From Gammaproteobacteria bacterium (GTDB taxonomy: Bacteria > Pseudomonadota > Gammaproteobacteria > Ga0077554 > Ga007554): a DNA stretch of 64,000 nt. Position numbers and translations under genes: made by a program. The notes below the pieces were generated by a model, which did no database searches, was not told the DNA's origin, and saw only the letters and a list, made by a program, of their open reading frames with translations. Location of the stretch: contig JAMPIW010000007.1 of NCBI GenBank assembly GCA_040183005.1, positions 1 through 64,000 on the forward strand, given 5' to 3'. Every line of letters begins with the position of its first letter. Within the stretch, counting starts at the first letter, position 1. Positions 37,199 to 45,368 of the stretch are shown one piece after another.

Positions 37199-39079
37199 AT
37201 GAACAACATATTTTTTCGGTTGAAAACTCTTGTTTTCCTGACTGTAATGGCGCTGAATATTTCCCTGCCGACCTCAGCCAACGGCGCTAACGAACTGACC
37301 AACCCGATTCCTGCATCCATCCCGGCCGGTGCCATGGTCAAGCTGGAAATGGTCGCCAGTGGTATGGTTGCACCTAACTGGGGTACGGCCGCGCCGGGCG
37401 ACGATGATCGACTCTTTGTGGTCGATCAAACGGGCATCCTATGGGCGGTTGATCTCGAATCGGGCGACAAGACTGTGTTCGCCAATCTCAGCGCCTTACT
37501 GGTGCCTCTGGGTGTCGGTGGTCCTGGCACCTTTGACGAGCGTGGCTTTTTGGGCCTGGCATTCCATCCCAACTATCAAAATAACGGCCTCCTCTATACC
37601 TACACCTCGGAACTCGCCAGCGGCGGCGAGCCGGATTTTCCCGTACCCTTCGGCGCGGGCGCCAATAACCACATTGTGGTTAGCGAGTGGCGCGTGCCTA
37701 ACCCACATGATCGCGCGTCCGTGGTCGATCCGGGCAGCCGACGCGTGCTAATGCGTATCGGAGACCCCCAGTTCAATCACAATGCGGGGGCGCTTAACTT
37801 CGGCAAGGATATGAAGCTATATATCGCCGTGGGTGATGGCGGTGCGGCCGACGACCAAGGCGCGGGTCACAGCCCTAGGGGGAATGGGCAGGATCTCAGC
37901 AACCTCCTCGGAAAGATATTGCGCATCGATCCCTTGGGAAACAATGCGCCCAACCATCAATATGGCATTCCTGCCGACAACCCGTTCTTAGCCGCTGGTG
38001 CTCCGCCGACTGGCGGTGCGGCTGGCTGCGCGGATGGTGCCTGTGACGAAATATACGCCTTTGGTTTCCGTAATCCGTTCCGCTTTACCTTCGATGCCGC
38101 AACGGGTGATATGTACGCCGCCGACGTGGGACAGAACGATATCGAAGAACTGGATGTCGTCGTGGCGGGCGGCAACTACGGCTGGCCTGTCAAGGAAGGT
38201 TCCTTCTGCTTCGATGCCAATGGTACCAATCCCGGCTTCGTCACCGATGCAAAGCCTTGCGCCAATGAGCCGCCCATGTTGATCGATCCCGTCGCCGAGT
38301 ACGACCACGATGAAGGCATTTCCATCATTGGCGGTTTTGTCTATCGCGGCAACAAAGTCCCGGAACTGATGAATCGTTATGTTTTCGGTGATTACGCCCG
38401 CAGGTTTGGCGGCAACAACGGCAGGCTGTTCTATCTCGATAAACGCAATATCGTTCGCGGAGAGAACATGAAGAAAAGTTCGATCTCTGAACTGCGCATC
38501 TACGGTCAGGACGGGCTGGGAATGTCGCTGCTCGGCTTCGGAACAGACGCTAAGGGCGAGATTTACGTGATGGCCAACATGACGGGGGTACCCTCCGGCG
38601 AGACGGGGGTCGTCATGCGGATAGATTCGCTGGCGCGCAACAAGCAAACACGTAATTTCAGGACCCGTCTCATCGGCGCTGAACAGGTGCCGGTAGCGAT
38701 CGACACCCAAGCCAAAGGGCACGCACACTTTCAGCTCAGCCAAGATGGTACTGAGCTCAAGGTCCAAGTGGTTGTCAGCAATATCAAGGACGTGATCGGC
38801 GCCCACATCCATAGGGCGCCGGCAGGTGCCAACGGACCGATCGTCGCGAGCTTTATTCCGGACACCGCAGGTTTTCTGAGTGGTGGACCGTTTGTTGCCA
38901 ACCCGATTAACACCCAGGGGGTACTCGTACGCGGCACCATCACCGCGACTGACTTGGTTGGCCCCCTAGCCGGTATGCGGATGAAGGCGTTGGTCGATGC
39001 CATGCGCAGCGGCAATACCTATTTCAATGTCCACACCACCGAGCATCGCGGGGGGGAAATTCGCGGGCAGATCGACTAG
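37199..39079 (+). CDS. Exported PQQ-type sugar dehydrogenase with CHRD domain
   Basis: A 626-residue exported protein. The ATG at 37199 has GGAGGG seven bases upstream. After a signal peptide (about 1-30) comes a six-bladed propeller of the glucose/sorbosone dehydrogenase family (about 40-480): DDRLFVVDQTGILWAVD, ERGFLGLAFHPNYQNNGLLYTYT, FNHNAGALNFGKDMKLYIAVGDGGA, AFGFRNPFRFTFD and GDMYAADVGQNDIEELD, with residues expected for PQQ and calcium binding. The C-terminal part (about 495-626) is a CHRD domain (GAEQVP, GAHIHRAPAGANGPIVASF, TYFNVHTTEHRGGEIRGQI). It would oxidise sugars outside the cytoplasm. It has no PEP-CTERM tag but shares the sigma-54-type control region. Confidence 0.9.
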   Translation: MNNIFFRLKTLVFLTVMALNISLPTSANGANELTNPIPASIPAGAMVKLEMVASGMVAPNWGTAAPGDDDRLFVVDQTGILWAVDLESGDKTVFANLSALLVPLGVGGPGTFDERGFLGLAFHPNYQNNGLLYTYTSELASGGEPDFPVPFGAGANNHIVVSEWRVPNPHDRASVVDPGSRRVLMRIGDPQFNHNAGALNFGKDMKLYIAVGDGGAADDQGAGHSPRGNGQDLSNLLGKILRIDPLGNNAPNHQYGIPADNPFLAAGAPPTGGAAGCADGACDEIYAFGFRNPFRFTFDAATGDMYAADVGQNDIEELDVVVAGGNYGWPVKEGSFCFDANGTNPGFVTDAKPCANEPPMLIDPVAEYDHDEGISIIGGFVYRGNKVPELMNRYVFGDYARRFGGNNGRLFYLDKRNIVRGENMKKSSISELRIYGQDGLGMSLLGFGTDAKGEIYVMANMTGVPSGETGVVMRIDSLARNKQTRNFRTRLIGAEQVPVAIDTQAKGHAHFQLSQDGTELKVQVVVSNIKDVIGAHIHRAPAGANGPIVASFIPDTAGFLSGGPFVANPINTQGVLVRGTITATDLVGPLAGMRMKALVDAMRSGNTYFNVHTTEHRGGEIRGQID

Positions 39080-39278
39080 GGTGTGTTGACATATGAAAGT
39101 GATGTACTGATACAGCGCTGTTCAAGGATGAGTGGTAAAGCATCTGCCGAAGGCGTTACCTCTGCCATAGAGAAGAGAGCGCAGTAAGCAAAAAGGGCAC
39201 CTATAACTTGCTTGAGCAGAGATCGAGGTCTCGGGAGTTATGGGTGTCCTTATTATTCCCACTCAAAGGAGGATTCCA

Positions 39279-39425
39279 ATGACAAGTTTCATGCTCGTAC
39301 GACACAAGGTTCGGGACTTCTCGGAATGGAAGCCCGGGTACGACGCTCATCTTCCCAAACGCGCCGAGGCGGGCCTTACCGAGAAGCATGTTCTTCGGGG
39401 CGCTAATGATAAACACCAGCAGGCT
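39279..39425 (+). pseudogene. 3'-truncated gene for a small conserved protein
   Basis: With ribosome site AAAGGAGG and ATG at 39279, the frame encodes MTSFMLVRHKVRDFSEW, then KPGYDAHLPKRAEAGLTE and KHVLRGANDK, which I recognise as the first half of a small dimeric alpha-beta barrel-type protein (about 95 residues when complete). After about residue 46 the similarity stops and the frame runs on into the 3' end of fnr in the other strand. The missing half suggests a deletion or rearrangement that fused the gene to the end of fnr. It is likely inactive. Confidence 0.6.
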
Positions 39426-39436
39426 ACTGGCGATTT

Positions 39437-40177
39437 TTATGCCGGATTGGCAACCAGAGCTTTCAGCCCCGCCAAGTCCCTGATCTCGATGTCCCGGCTA
39501 TGCACACTGATGAGTCCTTCCTCCTGAAACTTGCTCAAAAGGCGGCTGATGGTTTCAATCGATAGCCCCAGATAACTTCCGATCTCCTCGCGGCTCATGC
39601 GTAAATAAAAATGCGTAGGGGAGTAGCCGCGCGCACCGAAGCGCTGGGATAAATTGCACAGAAAAGCCGCCAGGCGCTGTATTGCCTTCATGGTGCCGAG
39701 CATCAGGATATGCTTCTGTTCCGCAATGATTTCGCGGCTCATCAGCCTGTGGAGCTGATGTGACAACGCCGGGATGGTGATGCTCAGCTTTTCCAGGTCG
39801 TGGAACGGGATCTCGCACACGGCACAGTCTTCCAGCGCCATGGCGTTGTAGTTAAAGCGATTGGCGCTGATCGCCTCGATGCCGAGGAGTTCGCCTGCCA
39901 TATAAAAACCGGTGGTTTTTTCCTGGCCTTCTGCGTCCAGGTCGAAAACCTTGAAAAACCCGCTTTTAATTACAAATAATGAATGAAACGGGTCGCCCGC
40001 GCGGTAGAGATGCTCGCCGCGCCGGTATTTGCGGCGGCTGTTGACGATTTGATCCAGGAAGTCGACATCGTCCGGTTTCAGGCCCAAGGGAAGGCACAGT
40101 TCATACAGGCTGCATGTGCTGCAGGATGCCTTGAGATGGGGCAGGCTGACCTTGATGGGGATAGATTGCAGTGGCAT
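39437..40177 (-). CDS. fnr: FNR-type oxygen-sensing transcription regulator
   Basis: A 246-residue Crp/Fnr-family activator. Cys19, Cys22 and Cys28 in ASCSTCSLYELC and Cys121 in AVCEIPF match the four ligands of the E. coli FNR 4Fe-4S cluster in spacing and context, so it senses oxygen. The recognition helix IETISRLLSKFQ keeps the Glu, Ser and Arg that read TTGAT, matching the boxes at 5621 and 24234. The cyclic-nucleotide-like beta roll (about 40-140), dimer helix and HTH are complete. Start placed at ATG 40177 with GGGAGAAAG upstream. The gene lies after tatD on the same strand. Confidence 0.95.
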   Translation of the reverse strand: MPLQSIPIKVSLPHLKASCSTCSLYELCLPLGLKPDDVDFLDQIVNSRRKYRRGEHLYRAGDPFHSLFVIKSGFFKVFDLDAEGQEKTTGFYMAGELLGIEAISANRFNYNAMALEDCAVCEIPFHDLEKLSITIPALSHQLHRLMSREIIAEQKHILMLGTMKAIQRLAAFLCNLSQRFGARGYSPTHFYLRMSREEIGSYLGLSIETISRLLSKFQEEGLISVHSRDIEIRDLAGLKALVANPA

Positions 40178-40338
40178 AAGACTTTCTCCCTTCCTTTTTT
40201 CCCTGCTTTCCATCGATGAATGGTACACGGTTTTTGATCTGGCCTAAAGAGCGTGTCTTTAGCGTGAAAAAGTCTGTGGTGGTTGTGGTGCGCAGGATAC
40301 ACGCTATGGTGTTTAAAATAGAATTCGAATTACTGGCT

Positions 40339-41124
40339 TTATCTTGCCTGCCTGAACAAATTAAAGAAGTTGGCCGTGGTGATCTCCGTAATTTCCTCTA
40401 GCGACACGCCGCGCAGCGCGGCGATTTGTTCGGCTACGAAGCGCGTGTAGGCGGGCTGGTTGGTCTTGCCGCGGTAGGGGATGGGGGCGAGGTAGGGGGA
40501 GTCGGTTTCCACCAGTATCCGGTCAGCAGGCATGCGCGCGGCGACTTCTTTGAGTTCCCGGGCGCTGTTGAATGTCACGATGCCTGAAAATGAGATGTAA
40601 AAATTCAGGTCCATCGCCTGCCGGGCGGTCTCCCAATCCTCCGTGAAGCAATGCATCACGCCGCCCACCTGATCGGCGCCTTCCTCGCGCAGCAGGCGCA
40701 GGGTGTCCTGCTTGGCTTCGCGGGTATGCACTATCAATGGCTTGCCGGTTATTTTCGCGGCGGCGATGTGGCGGCGGAAGCGCTCATGCTGCCATTCGAG
40801 GTCGCCTTCATTGCGGAAATAGTCCAAGCCGGTTTCACCGATGGCGACGATTTTAGAATCCTGCGCCAGCGTAATCAGCTCCTCCATACTGGGTTCACGG
40901 CCCTCCCGCTCATTGGGGTGGACGCCCACTGAGGCGAATACGTGATCGTACTGTTTCACCAGCGACAGCATGGCCGGATAGCTTTCCATGTCGATGGAGA
41001 CGCACAACATATGCCCGATGCCGTGCTCGCGCGCGGTTTGCATCACCGCGTCCATGTCGCCGCCAATGGCGGCGAGGTCGAGGCGGTCGAGGTGGCAGTG
41101 GGAGTCAACGAGTAAGGCGGGCAT
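40339..41124 (-). CDS. tatD: TatD-family metal-dependent deoxyribonuclease
   Basis: A 261-residue TIM-barrel hydrolase. N-terminal DSHCHLDRLD gives the first metal pair; GETGLDYFR, VHTREAKQ, MHCFTED and ETDSPYLAPIPYRGK supply the rest of the active site. TatD/YcfH relatives are 3'-5' exonucleases. It closes the tmk, holB, pilZ, tatD order found in many gammaproteobacteria, as ycfH does. Confidence 0.93.
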   Translation of the reverse strand: MPALLVDSHCHLDRLDLAAIGGDMDAVMQTAREHGIGHMLCVSIDMESYPAMLSLVKQYDHVFASVGVHPNEREGREPSMEELITLAQDSKIVAIGETGLDYFRNEGDLEWQHERFRRHIAAAKITGKPLIVHTREAKQDTLRLLREEGADQVGGVMHCFTEDWETARQAMDLNFYISFSGIVTFNSARELKEVAARMPADRILVETDSPYLAPIPYRGKTNQPAYTRFVAEQIAALRGVSLEEITEITTANFFNLFRQAR

Positions 41125-41147
41125 GGTTTACAACCCTTTGCTGATTT

Positions 41148-41180
41148 ATCCCCCCTTAGCAAAAGGGGGGTAGGGGGGAT
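41148..41180. repeat. C/G-run hairpin between pilZ and tatD
   Basis: CCCCCCTT and AAGGGGGG form a hairpin with a short AGCAA loop, followed by another TAGGGGGGAT. It is the common repeat type with ATCCCCCC ends. It may act as a transcription barrier, although tatD would still be expressed from within. Confidence 0.6.
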
Positions 41181-41190
41181 TTTTGGGGCG

Positions 41191-41568
41191 TCACATGGTA
41201 TGCGTAGGGCGTCCCGATGTCAGCGTCCCCGCCAGGTAGGTTTCGATCTTCTTGCGCGCCAGATCGCTCTCTGGATCGCTGCCGAATTGCACGCCTATCC
41301 CTGCAATCCGGTTGCCTTGTGCGCCTTTGGGGGTGATCCAGGCGACGCGCCCTGCTACCGGAATTTTTTCTGTCTCTTCCATGAGCGTGAGCAGCAGGAA
41401 GACTTCGTCGCCGATCTTGTAGGGTTTGTTGGTGGGAATAAACAGCCCGCCGTTTTTGACATACTGCATGTAAGAGGCATATAAGGCGTTTTTGTCCTTT
41501 ATTGCAAGCGACAGTATGCCTTGCCGCTGGGCTGCCGGGGTGGTGCTTGAGCTTTCTTCTTCAGCCAT
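41191..41568 (-). CDS. pilZ: PilZ-domain protein
   Basis: A 125-residue type IV pilus assembly PilZ protein. The start at ATG 41568 (MAEEESSST) is preferred to a longer frame that runs into holB. The core VKNGGLFIPTNKPYKIGDEVFLLLTLMEE and RVAWITPKGAQGNRIAGIGVQF is typical of the PilZ/YcgR-like fold without the c-di-GMP binding RxxxR, as in the pilus PilZ subgroup. The gap to holB is only 2 bp, so co-translation is likely. Confidence 0.9.
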   Translation of the reverse strand: MAEEESSSTTPAAQRQGILSLAIKDKNALYASYMQYVKNGGLFIPTNKPYKIGDEVFLLLTLMEETEKIPVAGRVAWITPKGAQGNRIAGIGVQFGSDPESDLARKKIETYLAGTLTSGRPTHTM

Positions 41569-41570
41569 GT

Positions 41571-42575
41571 TTAACCATCTTTTTTCCGTGCCTGCCTGGA
41601 AAGGCATGCCGTCCAGGCAATCAATATGTCTTCCAGCAACATCTGTCCGTTGATCTGCCCGCTTGCCAGCCGCGCCGCTTCGCTGATACGGTCAAGCTGG
41701 CGATGGAGAGTCTTTAAGTCTAGCATCGACGCCAGGACTTGCAAACGCTGTTGTATGTCCCGATTGGCCAGGGCAGGGGGGTGGATAGCCGATTTGATGC
41801 GGATCATGTCGGTTATCCAGCCGCGTATCCAATATAGCGTCTCTTTCAGCTCAAACTTCAGCCATGCCCCGGCAATTGCAACCGGCGAGGCTTGTCCCCG
41901 GGAGAGTATCTCAAAATCCGCGAACATCGCCATGCGCTGGCCTATCTTATCACCACTGGCGAGTTCCAAGGCGGCAAGTGGCGCGCCGTCGGCGAGTGCC
42001 AGCAACACCGAGGCATCATGAGGCGGTTCAATCCGGGTGGTGAGCCAGTCGCGGGCGAGATCCTGCGGCGGTTTAGTGAAGTCGATCCGCTGGCAGCGGC
42101 TGCGGATGGTTGCGGGCAAAAGCGCGGCGCTGTCAGTGACCAATATCAGTAGCGCACGGGCCGGGGGTTCTTCCAGGGTTTTGAGCAGGCTGTTGGCGGC
42201 TTGCGTGTTCATGGCGGAAGCGGGGGAAATGATGACCACCTTGTAACCCGCATAATGTGATTTCAAGGAAAAATACTCGCCGATCTCGCGCACCTGATCA
42301 ACGCCAATGATCTTCTTGTCTTCCAGCGGGCTTACCCGTTTGTAATCAGGATGCGAGCCCGCCTGATTGAGCAGGCAACCGCGGCATGTCCCACAAGGAA
42401 GGCCGTCCGCTGGCGTGTTTTCGCACAGTGCTGACTGGGCAAAGAGGCCGGCAAAGTGATTTTTGCCAACGCCGGGGGGGCCGTTCAGTAGCAGGGCGTG
42501 TGGCAGGACATTGTCGCGCAGGCGCCGGGTCAGCGTTTGCCATTGGGCTTTATGCCAGGGAAGTAATTCATTCAT
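41571..42575 (-). CDS. holB: DNA polymerase III subunit delta'
   Basis: A 334-residue clamp-loader subunit. The P-loop-like stretch [18 protein letters not shown] is near residue 32, the zinc module [19 protein letters not shown] follows, and the sensor [11 protein letters not shown] marks the arginine-finger region. Its start overlaps the tmk stop by 4 bp (ATGA). It works with tau and delta to load the sliding clamp. Confidence 0.93.
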   Translation of the reverse strand: MNELLPWHKAQWQTLTRRLRDNVLPHALLLNGPPGVGKNHFAGLFAQSALCENTPADGLPCGTCRGCLLNQAGSHPDYKRVSPLEDKKIIGVDQVREIGEYFSLKSHYAGYKVVIISPASAMNTQAANSLLKTLEEPPARALLILVTDSAALLPATIRSRCQRIDFTKPPQDLARDWLTTRIEPPHDASVLLALADGAPLAALELASGDKIGQRMAMFADFEILSRGQASPVAIAGAWLKFELKETLYWIRGWITDMIRIKSAIHPPALANRDIQQRLQVLASMLDLKTLHRQLDRISEAARLASGQINGQMLLEDILIAWTACLSRQARKKDG

Positions 42576-43198
42576 GATGCGGCGAGAAAATCCGATAGGG
42601 CGTGCTTTATGGTGTGTTGAACCACATCCAGCGGTTGGGAGGCGTCTATCACCCTGTAGCGCTCAGAATGCTGCGTCGCCAACGCCAGATAGGCCTGCCG
42701 CACCCGCTCAAAAAAGGCTGTCTGTTCCGACTCGAAACGATCCGGCGCGCTACGCCGCCCTGCCCGTGTCAGGCCTAGCGCCACGGGCAGGTCTAATAAT
42801 AGCGTCAGGTCGGGCTGCAAATCACCTTGCACCCACTGCTCCAGTACCGAAATGCGTCCTTTGAGGATGCCGCGCCCGCCGCCCTGGTAGGCATAGGTGG
42901 CATCGGTGAAGCGGTCGCTTAATACCCACTGACCGGCTTCAAGCGCCGGGCGAATCACGCGTGCCAGATGCTCGGCACGTGCCGCGAACATCAGCAGCAG
43001 TTCGGTATCGCTGGTCATGCCGTCGTCACGATGGCCCAACACCAGGCTGCGAATTTCTTCCCCAAGCGGCGTGCCGCCGGGTTCGCGGGTCACCACAACC
43101 GGCTTACCCACCGCCTCAAGCGTGTGGCGGATGAATTCCAGGTTAGTGGTCTTGCCGACGCCTTCGATGCCTTCGATGGTGATGAAGCGGCCTTTCAT
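42572..43198 (-). CDS. tmk: Thymidylate kinase
   Basis: A 208-residue enzyme phosphorylating dTMP. The P-loop is [10 protein letters not shown] near residue 9, the DRF motif [19 protein letters not shown] is near 92, and the LID region has [22 protein letters not shown]. Located first in the tmk, holB, pilZ, tatD row. A mobile element lies about 100 bp upstream, so the usual pabC and mltG neighbours are not here. Confidence 0.95.
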   Translation of the reverse strand: MKGRFITIEGIEGVGKTTNLEFIRHTLEAVGKPVVVTREPGGTPLGEEIRSLVLGHRDDGMTSDTELLLMFAARAEHLARVIRPALEAGQWVLSDRFTDATYAYQGGGRGILKGRISVLEQWVQGDLQPDLTLLLDLPVALGLTRAGRRSAPDRFESEQTAFFERVRQAYLALATQHSERYRVIDASQPLDVVQHTIKHALSDFLAAS

Positions 43199-43295
43199 TA
43201 TTCAATACTCCGGACAAATCACGCTGACTGTTGGGCAGGGTAATATGTCTGGCGGAAAATAAAAAGCTTCTTTGTATTTGAGGCAAAGGTTTGAT

Positions 43296-43462
43296 CCTAA
43301 AAAACTCAGTTATCCACGAAAGTCACGAAAAAAAACACGAAAATACTCAAATACATATAGCGATTTTACTTGCCACCCATCCGGTGAATTGCTGAAGCAA
43401 TCCATGTTTTTGTTTTATTTCGTGAATTTCGTATTTTTCGTGGACAAAAAGCGGTTTTAAGG
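43296..43462. mobile_element. MITE-like element, family 1, copy 2
   Basis: A 167-bp copy of the element at 6280-6444. Ends are CCTAAAAAACTC and GGTTTTAAGG; the central palindrome ATTGCTGAAGCAAT and the CCGGTGAATTGC stretch are conserved. It is flanked by TTGAT direct repeats (43291-43295 and 43463-43467), the reverse complement of the ATCAA at copy 1. It lies between tmk and the reductase gene. Confidence 0.85.
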
Positions 43463-43473
43463 TTGATTGTTGC

Positions 43474-44466
43474 TCAGGCAGCAGGCTTGACGCGATCAGC
43501 CGCGATCATAAAAGGATCGGCGTAAATATCCTTCATCGATGCACCGGTAAGAAAGGCTTTTTTCTTGGTGGCGGCCACCATGGTGGGATGACCGCAGAGA
43601 AAGACGCGCCAGCCGGTTAACTTGGGCAGGTGCGAAAAGGCCACTTGTTCAGCGCGCCCGGCGGTAAATCCTTTCGGTATGTTCGGGCCGGATAGACAGG
43701 GGGTGTAATTCAGGTTGGGATATTGCTCTACCAGCTCCCGAAGTTCGTCGATCAGATACAAGCCGGACGCATCGCGGCTGCCGTGATACAGGTGGATCGG
43801 GCCGGTGTGGCCCTGTGCCAGGGCGTCGCGCGCAATGCCCCACAAGGGAGCAAGCCCCGATCCCGTGCCGATCAATAGCAGCCCTTGATCTGGCTGGCCC
43901 GGCAAGTAAAACCCTTGTCCCGTTGGTCCGGATATTTCCAGCGTATCCCCTGTTTTTAGGATGTCATGCACCCAGCCGCTCATGCGTCCGTCCGGCAGGT
44001 GGCGGATATGCAGTTCCAGGGGTTCCTCAAGTTGAGGCAGGCTCGCAATGGAATAGCTGCGTACCAGGCCGTCATCGCGATGCAACTGCACAAACTGTCC
44101 GGGATGGTAATCGAGGGGGAGGGTGCATCCCAGTCTCAAGCGAGTGATATTGCCGCCCAGCACTTCTTTTGCCAAAACCGTTACCTTGGTTCTGGCGCCG
44201 ATTTCTGTATCAGGCAGGGCGACCTTGAGATCATTCGTGGGTTTGCATGCACAGGCCAGAAAGTAATTCTGTACCCGCAGGGTTTCTTTCAGCCCCTGCT
44301 GCGCGGCCAGCGGTACCTCACCTTCAACGGCACGCATCAGGCAGGTTTGGCAGATACCGCTACGGCAGGAGGATGGAATAGGCACGCCATGGCCTGTCAG
44401 GCAATCCAGAACGGATTCATTGTCCTGACATGTGTAGCTTTGTTTTTCAAAGAAGATTCGTGGCAT
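43474..44466 (-). CDS. Ferredoxin-type FAD/NAD(P)H oxidoreductase
   Basis: A 330-residue electron-transfer protein. The N-terminal 2Fe-2S ferredoxin domain binds its cluster through Cys34, Cys39 and Cys42 (SCRSGICQTC) and a cysteine in LACACKP. It is followed by an FAD domain (RSYSIAS near 137) and a ferredoxin-reductase NAD domain (LIGTGSGLAPLWG, GRAEQ, VFLCGHPTMV). ATG 44466 is preferred because GAGGTG lies at the right distance. It follows the globin gene by 153 bp on the same strand, so it is a likely reductase for that globin (electron source in NO dioxygenation). That pairing is an inference. Confidence 0.88.
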   Translation of the reverse strand: MPRIFFEKQSYTCQDNESVLDCLTGHGVPIPSSCRSGICQTCLMRAVEGEVPLAAQQGLKETLRVQNYFLACACKPTNDLKVALPDTEIGARTKVTVLAKEVLGGNITRLRLGCTLPLDYHPGQFVQLHRDDGLVRSYSIASLPQLEEPLELHIRHLPDGRMSGWVHDILKTGDTLEISGPTGQGFYLPGQPDQGLLLIGTGSGLAPLWGIARDALAQGHTGPIHLYHGSRDASGLYLIDELRELVEQYPNLNYTPCLSGPNIPKGFTAGRAEQVAFSHLPKLTGWRVFLCGHPTMVAATKKKAFLTGASMKDIYADPFMIAADRVKPAA

Positions 44467-44500
44467 GGCACACCTCATTAGTTAAGGGCAATGGCCTAAA

Positions 44501-44575
44501 CTCATCCCCTTCCCGTTTGATGGAGAAAGGTGGGGTGGAAGGGGAGCCTTCCTCCGCCAAGGAAGAGGGGATGAG
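44501..44575. repeat. Inverted repeat between globin and reductase genes
   Basis: CTCATCCCCTTCC at the left and GGAAGAGGGGATGAG at the right form an imperfect 13-bp stem. It may lower expression of the downstream reductase relative to the globin. No T-run follows on the minus strand. Confidence 0.5.
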
Positions 44576-44619
44576 ATCTGACATAGAGGATGCCCCGGGA
44601 GTACCCGCGTGTGCCTATA

Positions 44620-44988
44620 TCAGCGGCACAACACATCGTTGCGGGTGCTGCCCGCAATCGCCATAACCTCGGCAATCAATTCAGCAGGCACGTTAAGCTC
44701 TTTAAGTGTGGCTTGAAGATGTTCAGCTACCGCATCGAAATGGCTGTCATTAAGGCCTCGTTCCACCAGGGGGGCGTGAGCTGCGCGCATGTCTTTGCCG
44801 GTATAGTTATGTGGGCCGCCGAAGGCCATGGTCAGGAAGGCTTTTTGCTTGGCGGCCTGCTTGTCCATGTCGACCCCTTCAAAGAAAGAACTGATACGGT
44901 CATCATTCAAGACTTTGCGATAGAAAATATCTACCGCTGCATCTACCGCTGCATCACCGCCCAGTTTCTCAAACAGACTTGTATTCAT
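44620..44988 (-). CDS. glbN: Truncated hemoglobin, group I
   Basis: A 122-residue heme protein of the trHbN type. SLFEKLGG at the N terminus, the B10 tyrosine in DIFYRKVL, the E-helix with AFLTMAFGGPHNYTGKDM, and the proximal histidine in RAAHAPLV are all in place. Group I globins often turn nitric oxide to nitrate with bound oxygen. Two NsrR-like operators and a predicted small protein gene lie upstream, and a flavin/iron-sulfur reductase lies downstream, which together suggest NO detoxification. Confidence 0.93.
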   Translation of the reverse strand: MNTSLFEKLGGDAAVDAAVDIFYRKVLNDDRISSFFEGVDMDKQAAKQKAFLTMAFGGPHNYTGKDMRAAHAPLVERGLNDSHFDAVAEHLQATLKELNVPAELIAEVMAIAGSTRNDVLCR

Positions 44989-45010
44989 GAGTTCTCTCCT
45001 CGATTGTGAA

Positions 45011-45026
45011 ATGTATAAAAATCCAT
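45011..45026. promoter_or_regulatory. NsrR-like operator, proximal imperfect copy
   Basis: ATGTATAAAAATCCAT resembles the perfect palindrome at 45174-45190 with one base fewer in the centre and one mismatch. It lies 22 bp before the globin start. Confidence 0.4.
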
Positions 45027-45039
45027 GTTCAATAACAGG

Positions 45040-45156
45040 TTAATAATCCTTACGCCCCACTACAAAATGCTTGCTGACGTGCGTTTTCGGATTTACGAGA
45101 GCGCATGTGACCGCTTGGTAACGCGTCTCTGTATCGTCACGCAACGGAGTATTCAT
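45040..45156 (-). CDS. Predicted small protein, 38 residues, upstream of glbN
   Basis: A frame on the minus strand encodes MNTPLRDDTETRYQAV, then TCALVNPKTHVSKHFVVGRKDY. It sits between two NsrR-like sites and the globin gene, 51 bp before the globin start, on the same strand. AGGCGG six to seven bases upstream is a fair ribosome site. The protein is basic and contains one cysteine and two histidines but has no recognised motif. I cannot tell whether it is translated; a leader peptide or a small NO-linked protein are both possible. Confidence 0.4.
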   Translation of the reverse strand: MNTPLRDDTETRYQAVTCALVNPKTHVSKHFVVGRKDY

Positions 45157-45173
45157 GATGGCCGCCTATAATA

Positions 45174-45190
45174 ATGTATAAAAAATACAT
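45174..45190. promoter_or_regulatory. NsrR-like operator upstream of the globin operon
   Basis: ATGTATAAAAAATACAT is a 17-bp inverted repeat (6-bp perfect arms, 5-base spacer) similar to the ATGYATTT-N-AAATRCAT consensus of NsrR sites. On the minus strand it is directly upstream of a -10-like TATTAT at about 45167-45172. An Rrf2-type regulator such as NsrR would repress here and release the operon in response to NO. Confidence 0.5.
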
Positions 45191-45327
45191 GTTAGTGGAT
45201 AAAAAATAAGGCCTTTTCTGGGCCAGCAAATTAGTTCAATAACGAGATGCGATCATTAAAATATACTTTCAATACACTTTAAATGGAAATTAACTTACTG
45301 TCAACAGGGTAATTGTTGAGTGGATTA

Positions 45328-45368
45328 CTCTGGCAATCCTCATCCTTGAGGTTCACCAGAGATTTTTT
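45328..45368 (+). terminator. Orphan plus-strand terminator-like hairpin
   Basis: CTCTGG pairs with CCAGAG (45328-45333 and 45356-45361), with an inner CCTCA/TGAGG stem, and six T follow at 45363-45368. The T-run is on the plus strand, yet genes on both sides (glbN operon and glgP) run minus, so it may end an unannotated plus-strand RNA from 45190-45330, or be a chance structure. Confidence 0.35.

Noticed and set aside
40236-40252. FNR half-site TTGAT upstream of fnr, suggesting self-regulation
   Set aside because: Only one half matches; the other half is CCTAA instead of ATCAA. Too weak to claim.
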